A stretch of 64,000 nt of DNA from Hymenobacter sp. ISL-91 (GTDB lineage Bacteria; Bacteroidota; Bacteroidia; Cytophagales; Hymenobacteraceae). Below, piece after piece: positions 31,884 through 40,545 of the stretch. The notes beneath the pieces were generated by a model. The model was not told where the DNA came from and searched no databases. It saw only the letters and a list, made by a program, of their open reading frames with translations. The position numbers and the translations under genes were made by a program. Each line of letters starts with the position of its first letter. The first letter of the stretch is position 1. The stretch lies in contig NZ_JAGGPS010000027.1 of assembly GCF_018613725.1 (NCBI RefSeq), positions 1 through 64,000 of the forward strand, given 5' to 3'.

Positions 31884-32669
31884 TTAGGGCTTGACTAAGC
31901 CGCTGTGCGTTTCGTCATCAATGCGCTTGGCGGCGCGTACCAGACTGCTGCTGAAAATGAACTCCTTGAGCTCGGGTACCTGCGCGTTCAGAATTTCGTC
32001 CTTGGTGCCGTCCCAGAGCTTAAGGCCCTTATAAAGGAAGATGATATGGTCGCCGATTTCCACCACCGAATTCATATCGTGGGTGATGATGACGGTGGTG
32101 ATGTTGTATTCGTAGGTGATTTCCTGGATGAGCTCATCAATTTTGAGGCTCGTCAGCGGGTCTAGGCCGGAGTTGGGCTCGTCGCAGAACAGGTAGGTGC
32201 AGTTAGGAGCAATAGCGCGGGCAATGCCCACGCGCTTTTTCATGCCGCCCGAAATTTCGGAGGGCATCTTTTCGCCCGCGTTTTCGAGTCCCACGCGCTT
32301 AAGGCAGAACTCCACCCGGTCGCGGCGCTCCTCGCGGCTCATTTCGGGCGTCAGCATCTGCAGCGGAAACTCCACGTTCTTGGCCACCGTCATCGAGTCG
32401 AAGAGAGCCGAGCCCTGGAACAGCATCCCGATTTTACGTCGGATTTCCTGCCGCACCTGCACCTTATTGTTGGAGAAAACAGTGCCGTCGAAGGTGATAC
32501 TGCCCAGATCGGGCTGCATCAGGCCCACCACGCACTGCAACAGCACCGATTTGCCGGTGCCCGAGCCGCCGAGCAGCAGGTTGCACTTGCCCGTTTCGAA
32601 CGTGCAGCTGATGCCCTTAAGTATCGGGTTGCCGTCGAAGCTCTTTTCAATGTTATGAATCTCAATCAT
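31884..32669 (-). CDS. mlaF: ABC transporter ATPase, MlaF-like
   Basis: This 261-aa ATPase has Walker A GGSGTGKS, Q-loop FQGSALFDSM, signature SEISGGMKKRVGIARA and Walker B YLFCDEPNSGLDP. The GGM signature and the pairing with an MlaE permease place it in the Mla/Mce retrograde phospholipid transport family, which maintains outer-membrane lipid asymmetry. It follows the permease gene by 108 bases on the minus strand. A substrate-binding MCE-domain (MlaD) gene is not adjacent. Confidence 0.9.
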   Translation of the reverse strand: MIEIHNIEKSFDGNPILKGISCTFETGKCNLLLGGSGTGKSVLLQCVVGLMQPDLGSITFDGTVFSNNKVQVRQEIRRKIGMLFQGSALFDSMTVAKNVEFPLQMLTPEMSREERRDRVEFCLKRVGLENAGEKMPSEISGGMKKRVGIARAIAPNCTYLFCDEPNSGLDPLTSLKIDELIQEITYEYNITTVIITHDMNSVVEIGDHIIFLYKGLKLWDGTKDEILNAQVPELKEFIFSSSLVRAAKRIDDETHSGLVKP

Positions 32670-32777
32670 ATAAATCGGAAACGTGGGGCTGAAAGTAGGA
32701 GCGCCCTAAACTATGGTGGCGGTGCAGTGCTGGGTTGCGCATTGCGCCCGCCGTAAAGCTCAGAACCCTGAACTCAG

Positions 32778-33509
32778 TTACAGCAGTACCGCCGCCAGCA
32801 CAAAATCGGCAATGAGAATGGCGATGATGGAGTTGTTGACGGCCGTAGTGCTAGCCGTTCCCACTTCGAGCGCACCGCCCTCGGTAAAATAGCCCTTAAA
32901 CGCCGATATGGCCGATACCAGGAAGGCAAATACCACCGACTTGATGAGGGCAAACACGATGTTGTAAGGAATAAAATCGGAGCGGATACCCTCGATGTAC
33001 TCCTGGCCCGAAATGGAACCGGTAAGTGAGCCGGCCAGGTAACCGCCAATAATAGACAGGGCCATGGCCAGAACCACAAGCAGCGGAAACATGAAAATAG
33101 CGGCCAGGATGCGAGGCAGCACCAAGTAGGAGGCCGAGTTGATGCCCATTACCTCCAGCGCCGACACCTGCTCGGTGATGCGCATAGTACCCAGGCCGCC
33201 GGCAATGCTGGAGCCCACTTTGCCGGCCAGCACGATGCTGGTGATAGTGGGAGCCAGCTCCAGAATGGTCATTTCGCGCACCATGTACCCAATGGTGCTC
33301 TTGGGAATGAGCGGATTCACTAGGTTATAGGCAATCTGGACGCAGGTTACCGCCCCGATAAAGGCCGATACAATAGCGACGATGAAGATGGAGTTGACAC
33401 CAATGGTGACGCACTCATCGATAGTACGCTTCCAGAGCACAGCAAAGCGTTCTTTGCGCACCAGCATGCTTTGCATGAAAAGCAAAAACTGACCAAAAGA
33501 TTTAACCAT
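32778..33509 (-). CDS. mlaE: ABC transporter permease, MlaE-like
   Basis: This 243-aa integral membrane protein shows the MlaE family pattern: several hydrophobic helices, APTITSIVLAGKVGSSIAGG with the conserved GKVG turn, and EQVSALEVMGINSASYLVLPR. It is the inner-membrane subunit for the ATPase encoded next. The pair would drive lipid transport between membranes. Confidence 0.92.
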   Translation of the reverse strand: MVKSFGQFLLFMQSMLVRKERFAVLWKRTIDECVTIGVNSIFIVAIVSAFIGAVTCVQIAYNLVNPLIPKSTIGYMVREMTILELAPTITSIVLAGKVGSSIAGGLGTMRITEQVSALEVMGINSASYLVLPRILAAIFMFPLLVVLAMALSIIGGYLAGSLTGSISGQEYIEGIRSDFIPYNIVFALIKSVVFAFLVSAISAFKGYFTEGGALEVGTASTTAVNNSIIAILIADFVLAAVLL

Positions 33510-33626
33510 AAAAAGGAAAAACAGAAAGTAAAATCGGATACTTGTGCCGGGATAAGGCAGGCAGAAAGCTCGGCCGTCGACCGGCGCTGATTTCCCTACG
33601 TAAAAACGGCTATGCTAAACAAAGGA

Positions 33627-34337
33627 ATGCAAAAAAATATCGTCGTAACGGGCGGCACCAAAGGAATTGGGCGGGCGCTGGTGTTTCGGTTTCTGCGGGC
33701 CGGCTACCCGGTTATCACTTGCGCCCGCTCGACCGAGGGGCTGGCCGAGCTGCAAACCGCTGCTGCTGCCCTGGTGCCCGGCGCCGTGTTGCACACCCAC
33801 GCCGCCGACCTGAGCGAGCAGGCGCAAACGCAGGGCTTTACCGAGGCTGTGCGCGAACTGGGGCCGGTAGCGGTGCTCATCAACAACACGGGCGCTTTTA
33901 TTCCCGGAAGGTTGCAGGATGAGCCCGCCGACGGCTCGCAGCTGCGCCAGATGCTGGCCGTGAACCTGCTGAGCGCCTACGACACTACGCTGGCGCTGCT
34001 GCCTGGCATGCTGACGCAGCGCGAAGGCCATATCTTCAACATCTGCTCGACGGCCAGCATTACGGCCTACCCCAACGGCGGCTCCTACGGCATTGCCAAG
34101 CACGCGCTGCTGGGCTTCAGCAAAAACCTGCGCGAGGAACTCAAAGAAAGCGGGTTGCGGGTGACGGCAGTGCTGCCTGGGGCCACGCTTACGGCCAGCT
34201 GGGAAGGCGTAGACCTGCCAGCGGAGCGCTTCATCAAGGCTGAAGACGTGGCCGATGCCATTTTTGGCGTCTTCAGCCTCTCGGGGCAGGCGGTAGTAGA
34301 GGAGTTGCTGATTCGACCCCAGCTAGGCGACTTATAG
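33627..34337 (+). CDS. SDR-family oxidoreductase
   Basis: This 236-aa Rossmann protein has the cofactor motif TGGTKGIG and NNTG. The catalytic tetrad is intact: Ser in CSTASITA and Tyr/Lys in SYGIAKHALLGF. Start is MQKNIVVTGG at 33627; an in-frame ATG at 33612 is five codons earlier. Substrate unknown. Its last bases overlap the end of the convergent membrane-protein gene by six bases. Confidence 0.88.
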   Translation: MQKNIVVTGGTKGIGRALVFRFLRAGYPVITCARSTEGLAELQTAAAALVPGAVLHTHAADLSEQAQTQGFTEAVRELGPVAVLINNTGAFIPGRLQDEPADGSQLRQMLAVNLLSAYDTTLALLPGMLTQREGHIFNICSTASITAYPNGGSYGIAKHALLGFSKNLREELKESGLRVTAVLPGATLTASWEGVDLPAERFIKAEDVADAIFGVFSLSGQAVVEELLIRPQLGDL

Positions 34338-34772
34338 CGCGTTTTTGCCAGCCGGCCGACGGATGTAGCGCACATACACGAAATCGAGCAGCACGGCCCA
34401 TAGGCTCATCAGCAGCAGGCTCCTCAGCCACGGCAGCAGCGGCCGCCAGCCCAGCCCCAGCGCCGCCGCCCACATACCCAGGCTAAGGGCGTAGCTTAGC
34501 TTGAGCAGGTCGAGGCGGGTTTTGGTGGGTTTGCGGGCGAACCACGCGCCGTAGAGCCCGATCAATGCCACACCGCTACCGACGAGCAGCACCATGCTGC
34601 CCTCCGAGTGCTGCACTTTAAACAATAGCCTGACAAGTAGCACTGCCACCGTGCCGGCTACTGGAAGGGCAAATCGGCTACGGCGCAACTGCCCGTTCCA
34701 GACAACCCACAGCAACAGGCTGTAGGCAGCTATAGTCAGCAGAAGTTGCCAGGAAGGGTAGGAGGCGGCCAT
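34332..34772 (-). CDS. Small integral membrane protein of unknown function
   Basis: This 146-aa protein has four to five hydrophobic helices (WQLLLTIAAYSLLLWVVW, FALPVAGTVAVLLVRLLF, GSMVLLVGSGVALIGLYGAW, and two more near the C-terminus) and basic loops. I recognise no family. It lies 15 bases upstream of the head-GIN gene on the same strand and may be co-transcribed with it in the order GIN then membrane protein. Confidence 0.7.
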   Translation of the reverse strand: MAASYPSWQLLLTIAAYSLLLWVVWNGQLRRSRFALPVAGTVAVLLVRLLFKVQHSEGSMVLLVGSGVALIGLYGAWFARKPTKTRLDLLKLSYALSLGMWAAALGLGWRPLLPWLRSLLLMSLWAVLLDFVYVRYIRRPAGKNAL

Positions 34773-34787
34773 ACTAAACAGATAGCG

Positions 34788-35546
34788 CTATTCGGGCCGA
34801 AGTTGGCCGCGGCCGGTAACAGCCAGGCTGAGCGTTGTGGGAGCGGGCGGAGCGTAGAACACGGTGCCGGTGCCAGCATGCGTGCCTACCAGCAGCCGCG
34901 AAGGGCGCAGGCGGGCATTGCCGTCGCTGCCGGAGTTGGTTTGTAAGTAGGCGTCGCGGAGCCCGAATTCCTGGGCGTAGAGGCTGCCGCTGCCGCCCAG
35001 CGTGTGGTGCAGCTCTTTGGCAGAGCCGCTGAGGTAAATGTTGCCCAGCTCGTACTGGTCCATGTTTACGTAGTGGCTGATGAGATGCAGGCGCAGGTCG
35101 CCGGCCCCCACTAGGTGGGGCGAAATGGTGTCCTGCCGAAATGGCCCTTCGGTGCGGATGTCGGCCTGGCCGCGCAGGAACAGGTCGGTGAGTCGGGGCA
35201 CGTGCAACGTGACTTCGCGGGGCGTGTTGTAACGGCGGACCCAGTTGCAGCGGCTGCTATTGCGCACCGTCAGCATGCCGTCGGTTACTTCCAGCCGGAT
35301 ATCATCCTGCAGGTTTTTGCCGGCCCGCACTTCGGCGTAGGTTTCCGAGTCCTGCACCAGAATCACCGTGATGTTGTCGTAGGTGGTAAGCTGCTGAAAC
35401 GGGGATAGGCTGCGGCGCTCAACTACGATGTTGCCGGTGCTGGTGAAGCAGCCGGCCTCGTTGTCTTTTTGGCAGCCGCCCAGCGCGGTGGCGAGGGCCA
35501 GAACTGCGGCCACGCGCAAAACCCGGCCGGGGGCGTTACCTTGCAT
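34788..35546 (-). CDS. Head-GIN (DUF2807) lipoprotein
   Basis: This 252-aa protein starts MQGNAPGRV and has a lipobox ALGGC, so it is exported as a lipoprotein. The mature part begins with the auto-transporter adhesin head GIN pattern: NIVVERRSLSPFQQLTTYDN, VRAGKNLQDDIRLEVTDGML, and NWVRRYNTPREVTLHVPRL, a right-handed beta-helix-like repeat. The function of this common Bacteroidota family is unknown. The start was chosen by the lipobox; the 122-codon upstream extension is antisense to the SDR gene. Confidence 0.85.
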   Translation of the reverse strand: MQGNAPGRVLRVAAVLALATALGGCQKDNEAGCFTSTGNIVVERRSLSPFQQLTTYDNITVILVQDSETYAEVRAGKNLQDDIRLEVTDGMLTVRNSSRCNWVRRYNTPREVTLHVPRLTDLFLRGQADIRTEGPFRQDTISPHLVGAGDLRLHLISHYVNMDQYELGNIYLSGSAKELHHTLGGSGSLYAQEFGLRDAYLQTNSGSDGNARLRPSRLLVGTHAGTGTVFYAPPAPTTLSLAVTGRGQLRPE

Positions 35547-35583
35547 CTTCAAACAGGAACCCCACATTTTAGCACTTCGCGCA

Positions 35584-36279
35584 ATGGATTTGAGCGGCAA
35601 GGTAGCCATTATCACAGGCGTCAGCAAGGGTATCGGACTGGCCACCGTTGAGGCGCTGCTGGCCAAAGGCATGCATGTAGCCGGCTGGGGCCGCAACGCG
35701 CCCACCGATTTCCAGCACCCACGCTTCCACTTCATCGAGTGCGACGTGCGCGATGAAAAGGCCGTGCAGAAGGCTTTTAAAGCCACCCAGAAGCAGTTGG
35801 GGCAGGAGGTACACGTGCTGGTAAACAACGCCGGACTGGGTATTTCGGGGGCCGTTGACGGCTTTTCGGCTGATGACTGGCGGCTGATGTTCGACACCAA
35901 CGTGCACGGCACTTTTTACTGCACCCAGGCCGTGCTGCCCGCCATGAAAAAGCAGCAGTTGGGCCACATCTTCAACATCAGCTCCATTGCCGGCACTACC
36001 GGCATCGAGAACATGGCCGGCTACTGCGCCAGCAAGTTTGCGGTTCGCGGCTTCTCGCAGTCGGTATTTAAAGAGGTGCGCAAAGACGGTATCAAGGTTA
36101 CCTGCATTTACCCCGGCTCTACGCAAACCAATTTCTTCGACGACATTCCTGGCGTGGAAGCCAACGAAGGCATGATGCAGCCCCAGGACATTGCCGAGAC
36201 CATGGTGTATGCACTGGAAACGCCGTTCAACTTCCATCTAGTAGACATTGAAATGCGGCCTTTGCAGCCGAAGAAGTAA
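35584..36279 (+). CDS. SDR-family oxidoreductase
   Basis: This 231-aa protein has TGVSKGIG, NNAG (LVNNAGLGISG) and an intact Ser (ISSIAGTT) and Tyr/Lys (GYCASKFAVRGF). It resembles 3-ketoacyl-ACP reductase-like SDRs; the substrate is unknown. The start at 35584 follows TACCTTGC (35537-35544), a -7-like element that overlaps the start of the divergent lipoprotein gene. A palindromic repeat follows. Confidence 0.9.
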   Translation: MDLSGKVAIITGVSKGIGLATVEALLAKGMHVAGWGRNAPTDFQHPRFHFIECDVRDEKAVQKAFKATQKQLGQEVHVLVNNAGLGISGAVDGFSADDWRLMFDTNVHGTFYCTQAVLPAMKKQQLGHIFNISSIAGTTGIENMAGYCASKFAVRGFSQSVFKEVRKDGIKVTCIYPGSTQTNFFDDIPGVEANEGMMQPQDIAETMVYALETPFNFHLVDIEMRPLQPKK

Positions 36280-36290
36280 GTTGGTAAACC

Positions 36291-36380
36291 AGCTGTCATC
36301 CTGAGCGGAGCGAAGGACCTTATCAGGAAACAACCAACAGAGACGTGATAAGGTCCTTCGCTCCGCTCAGGATGACAGCT
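36291..36380. repeat. GTCATCCTGAGCGGAG-type palindromic repeat, perfect 35-bp arms
   Basis: The left arm 36291-36325 (AGCTGTCATCCTGAGCGGAG...) and right arm 36346-36380 are exact inverted repeats around a 20-base loop. It lies between the SDR gene and gldA. The identical arms imply recent origin or active maintenance. Confidence 0.95.
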
Positions 36381-36412
36381 GCGGGGGCATCCGTACAACG
36401 TATAACGCAACT

Positions 36413-37333
36413 ATGGTAGAAGTTCAGCACCTGACCAAAACCTTCGGCTCGCAGGCCGCCGTCGACGACATCAGCTTTTCGGTGGGCAAGGGCGAAATCC
36501 TGGGCTTTCTGGGGCCGAACGGGGCGGGCAAATCCACGACCATGAAAATGGCGCTGGGCTACCTGCCGCCCTCGGCCGGCACGGTGGTCGTGGAGGGGTT
36601 CGATGTGCGCACGGCCCCGCTGGAAGTGCGCCGCCGGGTGGGCTACCTGCCCGAGCACAACCCGCTCTACCTTGATATGTACGTGCACGAGTACCTCGAA
36701 TTTATCGGCTCGGTGCACGGACTGGGCGGCAGCGGCCTGCGCCAGCGGGTGCGCCAGCTGGTGGAGCGGGTAGGGCTTGGCCGCGAGCAGAACAAGCTCA
36801 TCGGCGCCCTCAGCAAGGGCTACCGCCAGCGCGTGGGCCTGGCCCAGGCCCTCATCCACGACCCCGGCGTGCTCATCCTCGACGAGCCTACCACCGGCCT
36901 CGACCCCAACCAAATCGGCGAAATCCGCCAGCTTATCCGCGAGTTGGGCCAGGACAAAACCGTCATTTTTAGCACCCACATCCTGCCCGAAGTAGCCGCT
37001 CTGTGCAGCCGGGCCGTCATCATCAGCCGCGGCCGCCTCGTGGCCGATTCGCCGGTAGCCGAGCTGGGGGCCCGCGCCGCCGGTGAAACCGTTATCCGCG
37101 CCGAGTTCGAGCAGCTAATTGATACGGCGCCGCTGCTGGCGCTGCCCGGCATCCTGGCCGCCGACCTGGAAACCGGCACTACCTACCGCATCCGGGCCCG
37201 CGCCGGCTCCGACCAGCGCGGCGCTATTTCGCGCTTGGCCGCCGCCCAGGGCTGGGTACTGCTGGGCCTGCGCCAGGAAGAACAGAGTTTGGAGCAGGTG
37301 TTTCAGCAGCTGACAGAAGGCGGGAAGAAGTGA
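36413..37333 (+). CDS. gldA: Gliding-type ABC transporter ATPase GldA
   Basis: This 306-aa ATPase has Walker A GPNGAGKST, signature LSKGYRQRVGLAQA, Walker B VLILDEPTTGLDP and H-loop FSTHIL. Together with the GldF permease and GldG encoded next it forms the GldAFG ABC transporter, needed for gliding in Flavobacterium johnsoniae; in Cytophagales the role is less sure. The KGYRQR signature is typical of GldA-type ATPases. It is separated from gldF by a palindrome. Confidence 0.9.
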   Translation: MVEVQHLTKTFGSQAAVDDISFSVGKGEILGFLGPNGAGKSTTMKMALGYLPPSAGTVVVEGFDVRTAPLEVRRRVGYLPEHNPLYLDMYVHEYLEFIGSVHGLGGSGLRQRVRQLVERVGLGREQNKLIGALSKGYRQRVGLAQALIHDPGVLILDEPTTGLDPNQIGEIRQLIRELGQDKTVIFSTHILPEVAALCSRAVIISRGRLVADSPVAELGARAAGETVIRAEFEQLIDTAPLLALPGILAADLETGTTYRIRARAGSDQRGAISRLAAAQGWVLLGLRQEEQSLEQVFQQLTEGGKK

Positions 37334-37338
37334 GAAAA

Positions 37339-37440
37339 GAACGTCATTCAGAGCGCAGCGAAGAATCTCGCATGCTGACGTTGCAGCAGCAACCCTAAAG
37401 AGTGCGTGCGAGATTCTTCGCTGCGCTCTGAATGACGTTC
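37339..37440. repeat. GTCATTCAGAGCG-type palindromic repeat between gldA and gldF
   Basis: The left arm 37339-37372 (GAACGTCATTCAGAGCGCAG...) and right arm 37407-37440 are exact inverted repeats. It starts six bases after the gldA stop. An in-frame ATG for gldF at 37432 lies inside it and was rejected. Confidence 0.95.
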
Positions 37441-37491
37441 TCCAGTACTGCTTTCTTTCCCTTCAGCACATCAAAAAATCAACCCCCAACC

Positions 37492-38217
37492 ATGCTTGCC
37501 ATTCTGCGCAAAGAATTCAACAGCTTCCTGAACTCGCCCGTGGCTTATGTGGTGCTGGGCGTGTTTCTGGTGGCTACCGGGCTGTTCGTGTGGGTGTTCC
37601 CTGACAGCTCGGTGCTCGACTACGGGTTTGCCGACTTGCAGACGCTGTTCAATATCGCGCCCTGGATTTTCCTGTTTCTGATTCCGGCCCTCACCATGCG
37701 CACGTTTGCCGAGGAGAAGAAGGCCGGCACCATGGAGCTGCTGCTCACGCGCCCGCTCACCGATACCCAGCTCATCGGCGGCAAGTACCTGGCCTGCCTG
37801 CTACTGGCGCTACTGGCGCTGCTGCCCACGCTGCTCTACTACTACTCGGTGTACCAGCTCGGCGACCCGCAAGGCAATATCGACTCGGCGGCTACGGTGG
37901 GCTCGTACCTGGGTCTGGCGCTGCTGGCGGCAGTGTTTGCGGCCATCGGCGTGTTTGCCTCGGCCCTCACCCGCGACCAGATTGTGGCCTTTCTGGCGGC
38001 CGTGGTGGGCTGCTTCCTGGTGTACTCGGGCTTCGATTCGCTGGCTTCGGTGTTCGATGGCGCGCCGGCCTACTACATCGGCCAGCTCGGCATTGCGGCT
38101 CACTACCGCGACTTGAGCAAGGGCCTCATCGATTCGCGCGACCTGCTCTACTTCTTCACCCTTAGCGCCGCCATGCTGCTGGCCACCCGGCTGGCGCTCC
38201 AAAGCCGCAACTGGTGA
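37492..38217 (+). CDS. gldF: Gliding-type ABC transporter permease GldF
   Basis: This 241-aa inner-membrane protein starts MLAILRKEFNSFLNSPVAYV, the characteristic GldF/ABC-2 permease N-terminus. It contains RTFAEEKKAGTMELLLTRPL, the conserved cytoplasmic segment, and about six hydrophobic helices. It works with GldA and GldG. The next gap contains an AGCT-family repeat. Confidence 0.9.
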   Translation: MLAILRKEFNSFLNSPVAYVVLGVFLVATGLFVWVFPDSSVLDYGFADLQTLFNIAPWIFLFLIPALTMRTFAEEKKAGTMELLLTRPLTDTQLIGGKYLACLLLALLALLPTLLYYYSVYQLGDPQGNIDSAATVGSYLGLALLAAVFAAIGVFASALTRDQIVAFLAAVVGCFLVYSGFDSLASVFDGAPAYYIGQLGIAAHYRDLSKGLIDSRDLLYFFTLSAAMLLATRLALQSRNW

Positions 38218-38221
38218 TTTC

Positions 38222-38403
38222 TTAAGCTGATAGCTAGTAGCTGATAGCTGCTAGCTTTCTGTGCTAATGGCTCTGTTTAGGGCTGTCAGCTATTGAGAGT
38301 GAGTTTGAATAACTTTTTTGCATGCATTCGTGAGTATTGAACCAGAACAGGAGCTAACAGCTAACAGCTCTCAGCTAACAGCTCAAAACCCAACAGCTCA
38401 AAC
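38222..38403. repeat. AGCT-family inverted repeat spanning the gldF-gldG gap and entering gldG
   Basis: Tandem AGCTGATAGCTAGTAGCTG units at 38224-38270 and oppositely oriented GAGCTAACAGCTAACAGCTC units at 38350-38400 form an imperfect inverted repeat. The right arm lies inside the gldG reading frame and encodes the low-complexity stretch ELTANSSQLTAQNPTAQ. Confidence 0.75.
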
Positions 38404-40078
38404 TAAAAAGCGCGACTTGACCCGGTTTGCGGTGCTGCTGGGCGCGCTGCTGCTGCTCAGTTTTCTGGGTAGTCTGTTCTTCTTCCGGCTCGACCTGACG
38501 GAGGATAAGCGCTACACCATGTCGGGGGCCACCAAGGAGCTGCTGGAGAAGCTGCCCCAGCCCGTAACCGTGACGGTGTACCTGGATGGCGACTTCCCGC
38601 CCGGCTTCCGGCGCCTGCAGCAGGGCGTGCGCGAAACCCTGAATGAAATGCGCGTGTATGGCGGCGCCAACCTGCATTTCGTATTCGTCGACCCCTCGGC
38701 GGCAGCCACCGAGCAGGCCCGCAACGAGTTCTACCAGACGCTGTTCAAAAAGGGCCTGACGCCCACCAACCTCGGGGCCAACGACAACGGCAAGCGCACC
38801 GAGAAAATCATCTTCCCCTGGGCCGTGGTATCGGCCGGGGGCAAGGAGGAAAAGGTGCTGCTGCTGCGCGGCAACCAGGCCGAATCGCCCGAAGTGCGCC
38901 TCAACCAAAGCATCGAGGGCCTGGAATACGAGTTGGCCAGTGCCATTGGCCGGCTTAGCCCCGGCAAGCGCCAGCGTATCGGGGTAGTAGAAGGCCACGG
39001 CGAGCTGACCAACCTCGAAGCCGGCGACCTGATTGGTTCGCTCAGCCGCGACTACGACGTGTTTCGGGTGAATCTGGACAAGTCGCGTCCCCAGGATCTG
39101 ACCACGCTCAGCGCCCTCATCGTGGCTAAGCCCGCCCAGCCTTACACCGAGCCCGAGAAGTTCAAGCTCGACCAGTTTATCACGCAGGGCGGCAACGCGC
39201 TGTTCTTTGTCGATGCCATGCGCGTGAACCTCGACAGCGCCAGCCGCGGCGGTATGCTCGCCTTCCCACTCAGCCTGAACCTCGACGACCTGTTGTTCAG
39301 GTACGGTGTGCGCATCAACCCCGATTTGCTGCTCGACCTCAACTCGGGCGTTATTCCGCTGGTAACGGGCCTGAACGGCGATAAGCCCAAGGTGGAGCCC
39401 ATGCCCTGGCAGTTTTACCCGCTTATCAACCAGTTCAGCCCGCACCCCATCACCCGCAACCTCGACGCGGTGTACACCAAGTTCGTGAGCAGTATCGATA
39501 CGGTGAAGGCCGTGGGCATCCGCAAAACGCCGCTGCTGTTCACCTCGCGCTACACCCGGGTGCTGCCCTCGCCGGTGCCCGTGAACCTCAACGACGCCCG
39601 CCTGCCGCCCGACCCCAAGCTCTACACGGCCCGCAACAAGCCGGTGGGCTACCTGCTCGAAGGCCAGTTCCGCTCGCTGTTTGCCAACCGCGCCGCGCCC
39701 GGCACCAGCCGCTTCCTGCCCGAAACCAGCCCCGAAAACCGCCCCGCCAAAATCCTCGTCATCTCCGACGGCGACTTCGTGCGCAACGACATCGACCCCA
39801 AAACGGGCCGCCCCATGCGCCTGGGCTTCGACCGCCTCGCGCCCACCGAATTCGCCAACCGCGAGCTGGTGCTCAATGCCGTCGATTACATGCTCGACCA
39901 GTCGGGCCTGATAGCGGTGCGCGGCAAGCAAATCACGCTCCGCCCCCTCGATAAAGTGCGCATAGCGGCCGAACGGAGCCGCTGGCAGCTCCTGAACCTA
40001 GCCGCCCCGCTGGTGTTGCTGGGCCTCTTCGGAGTCGTGCGCGCCTGGCGCCGCAAGCGCCGGTATGCCCGGTTTTGA
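38318..40078 (+). CDS. gldG: Gliding-type ABC transporter substrate-binding protein GldG
   Basis: This protein of about 586 aa has a hydrophobic anchor at about 36-53 (RFAVLLGALLLLSFLG). The DUF4350-like extracytoplasmic GldG domain follows (RLDLTEDKRYTMS, PVTVTVYLDGDFPPGFRRL, VVEGHGEL, LNAVDYMLDQSGLIAVRGK), then a C-terminal helix before VRAWRRKRRYARF. There is no ATG before the anchor. The candidates are TTG 38318, GTG 38330 and, less likely, TTG 38415. With either early start, residues 12-28 are the translation of an AGCT repeat. It works with GldA and GldF. Confidence 0.87.
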   Translation: MHAFVSIEPEQELTANSSQLTAQNPTAQTKKRDLTRFAVLLGALLLLSFLGSLFFFRLDLTEDKRYTMSGATKELLEKLPQPVTVTVYLDGDFPPGFRRLQQGVRETLNEMRVYGGANLHFVFVDPSAAATEQARNEFYQTLFKKGLTPTNLGANDNGKRTEKIIFPWAVVSAGGKEEKVLLLRGNQAESPEVRLNQSIEGLEYELASAIGRLSPGKRQRIGVVEGHGELTNLEAGDLIGSLSRDYDVFRVNLDKSRPQDLTTLSALIVAKPAQPYTEPEKFKLDQFITQGGNALFFVDAMRVNLDSASRGGMLAFPLSLNLDDLLFRYGVRINPDLLLDLNSGVIPLVTGLNGDKPKVEPMPWQFYPLINQFSPHPITRNLDAVYTKFVSSIDTVKAVGIRKTPLLFTSRYTRVLPSPVPVNLNDARLPPDPKLYTARNKPVGYLLEGQFRSLFANRAAPGTSRFLPETSPENRPAKILVISDGDFVRNDIDPKTGRPMRLGFDRLAPTEFANRELVLNAVDYMLDQSGLIAVRGKQITLRPLDKVRIAAERSRWQLLNLAAPLVLLGLFGVVRAWRRKRRYARF

Positions 40079-40106
40079 GATGCGAATAGGTGTTTAATTT
40101 GCAAGA

Positions 40107-40532
40107 ATGGAAACTCCAGTTATTACAACATTGGTTACAGCCGTTTCGGCCGTAATAGTGGCTGGTTTGACTTATTATCTTACTAAGCGCCGTGAACAAG
40201 AAATAGAATGGAGGAAGCTAAAACTAGAACATTACAGAACATACATGGCCGCGCTATCGGGGGCTATTGGCTCGCGTACATCTGCTGAAAGTCAAATACG
40301 ATATGCTGATGCTGTAAACACTCTGCAATTAGTTGCACCGGAGAAAGTGTTGGCCGCTCTCTATAATTTTCAGGATGAAATAAAGTACAGTAATAGCAGT
40401 AAGACAACAGAATCTCACGATGACTATCTCACCAAATTATTAATAGAAATGCGAGCTGACATCCACCCGTCATTGAAACACGATAAAGGATTGAAGTTTA
40501 GGATGTTTGATATTCCGCCGATTACAGCCTGA
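40107..40532 (+). CDS. Small membrane-anchored protein of unknown function
   Basis: This 141-aa protein has one N-terminal transmembrane helix (VITTLVTAVSAVIVAGLTYYL) and then a charged, probably helical cytoplasmic domain (KRREQEIEWRKLKLEHYR). I recognise no domain. It is clearly richer in A/T than the flanking genes, suggesting recent acquisition. TTTAATTTGC just upstream resembles a promoter element. A 95-aa membrane protein follows within 14 bases. Confidence 0.65.
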   Translation: METPVITTLVTAVSAVIVAGLTYYLTKRREQEIEWRKLKLEHYRTYMAALSGAIGSRTSAESQIRYADAVNTLQLVAPEKVLAALYNFQDEIKYSNSSKTTESHDDYLTKLLIEMRADIHPSLKHDKGLKFRMFDIPPITA

Positions 40533-40545
40533 TTGTTAACAAAAA

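Noticed and set aside
38375..39931. 518-codon open frame on the minus strand
   Set aside because: It is antisense to gldG, which has recognisable family motifs; composition is typical of a shadow frame.
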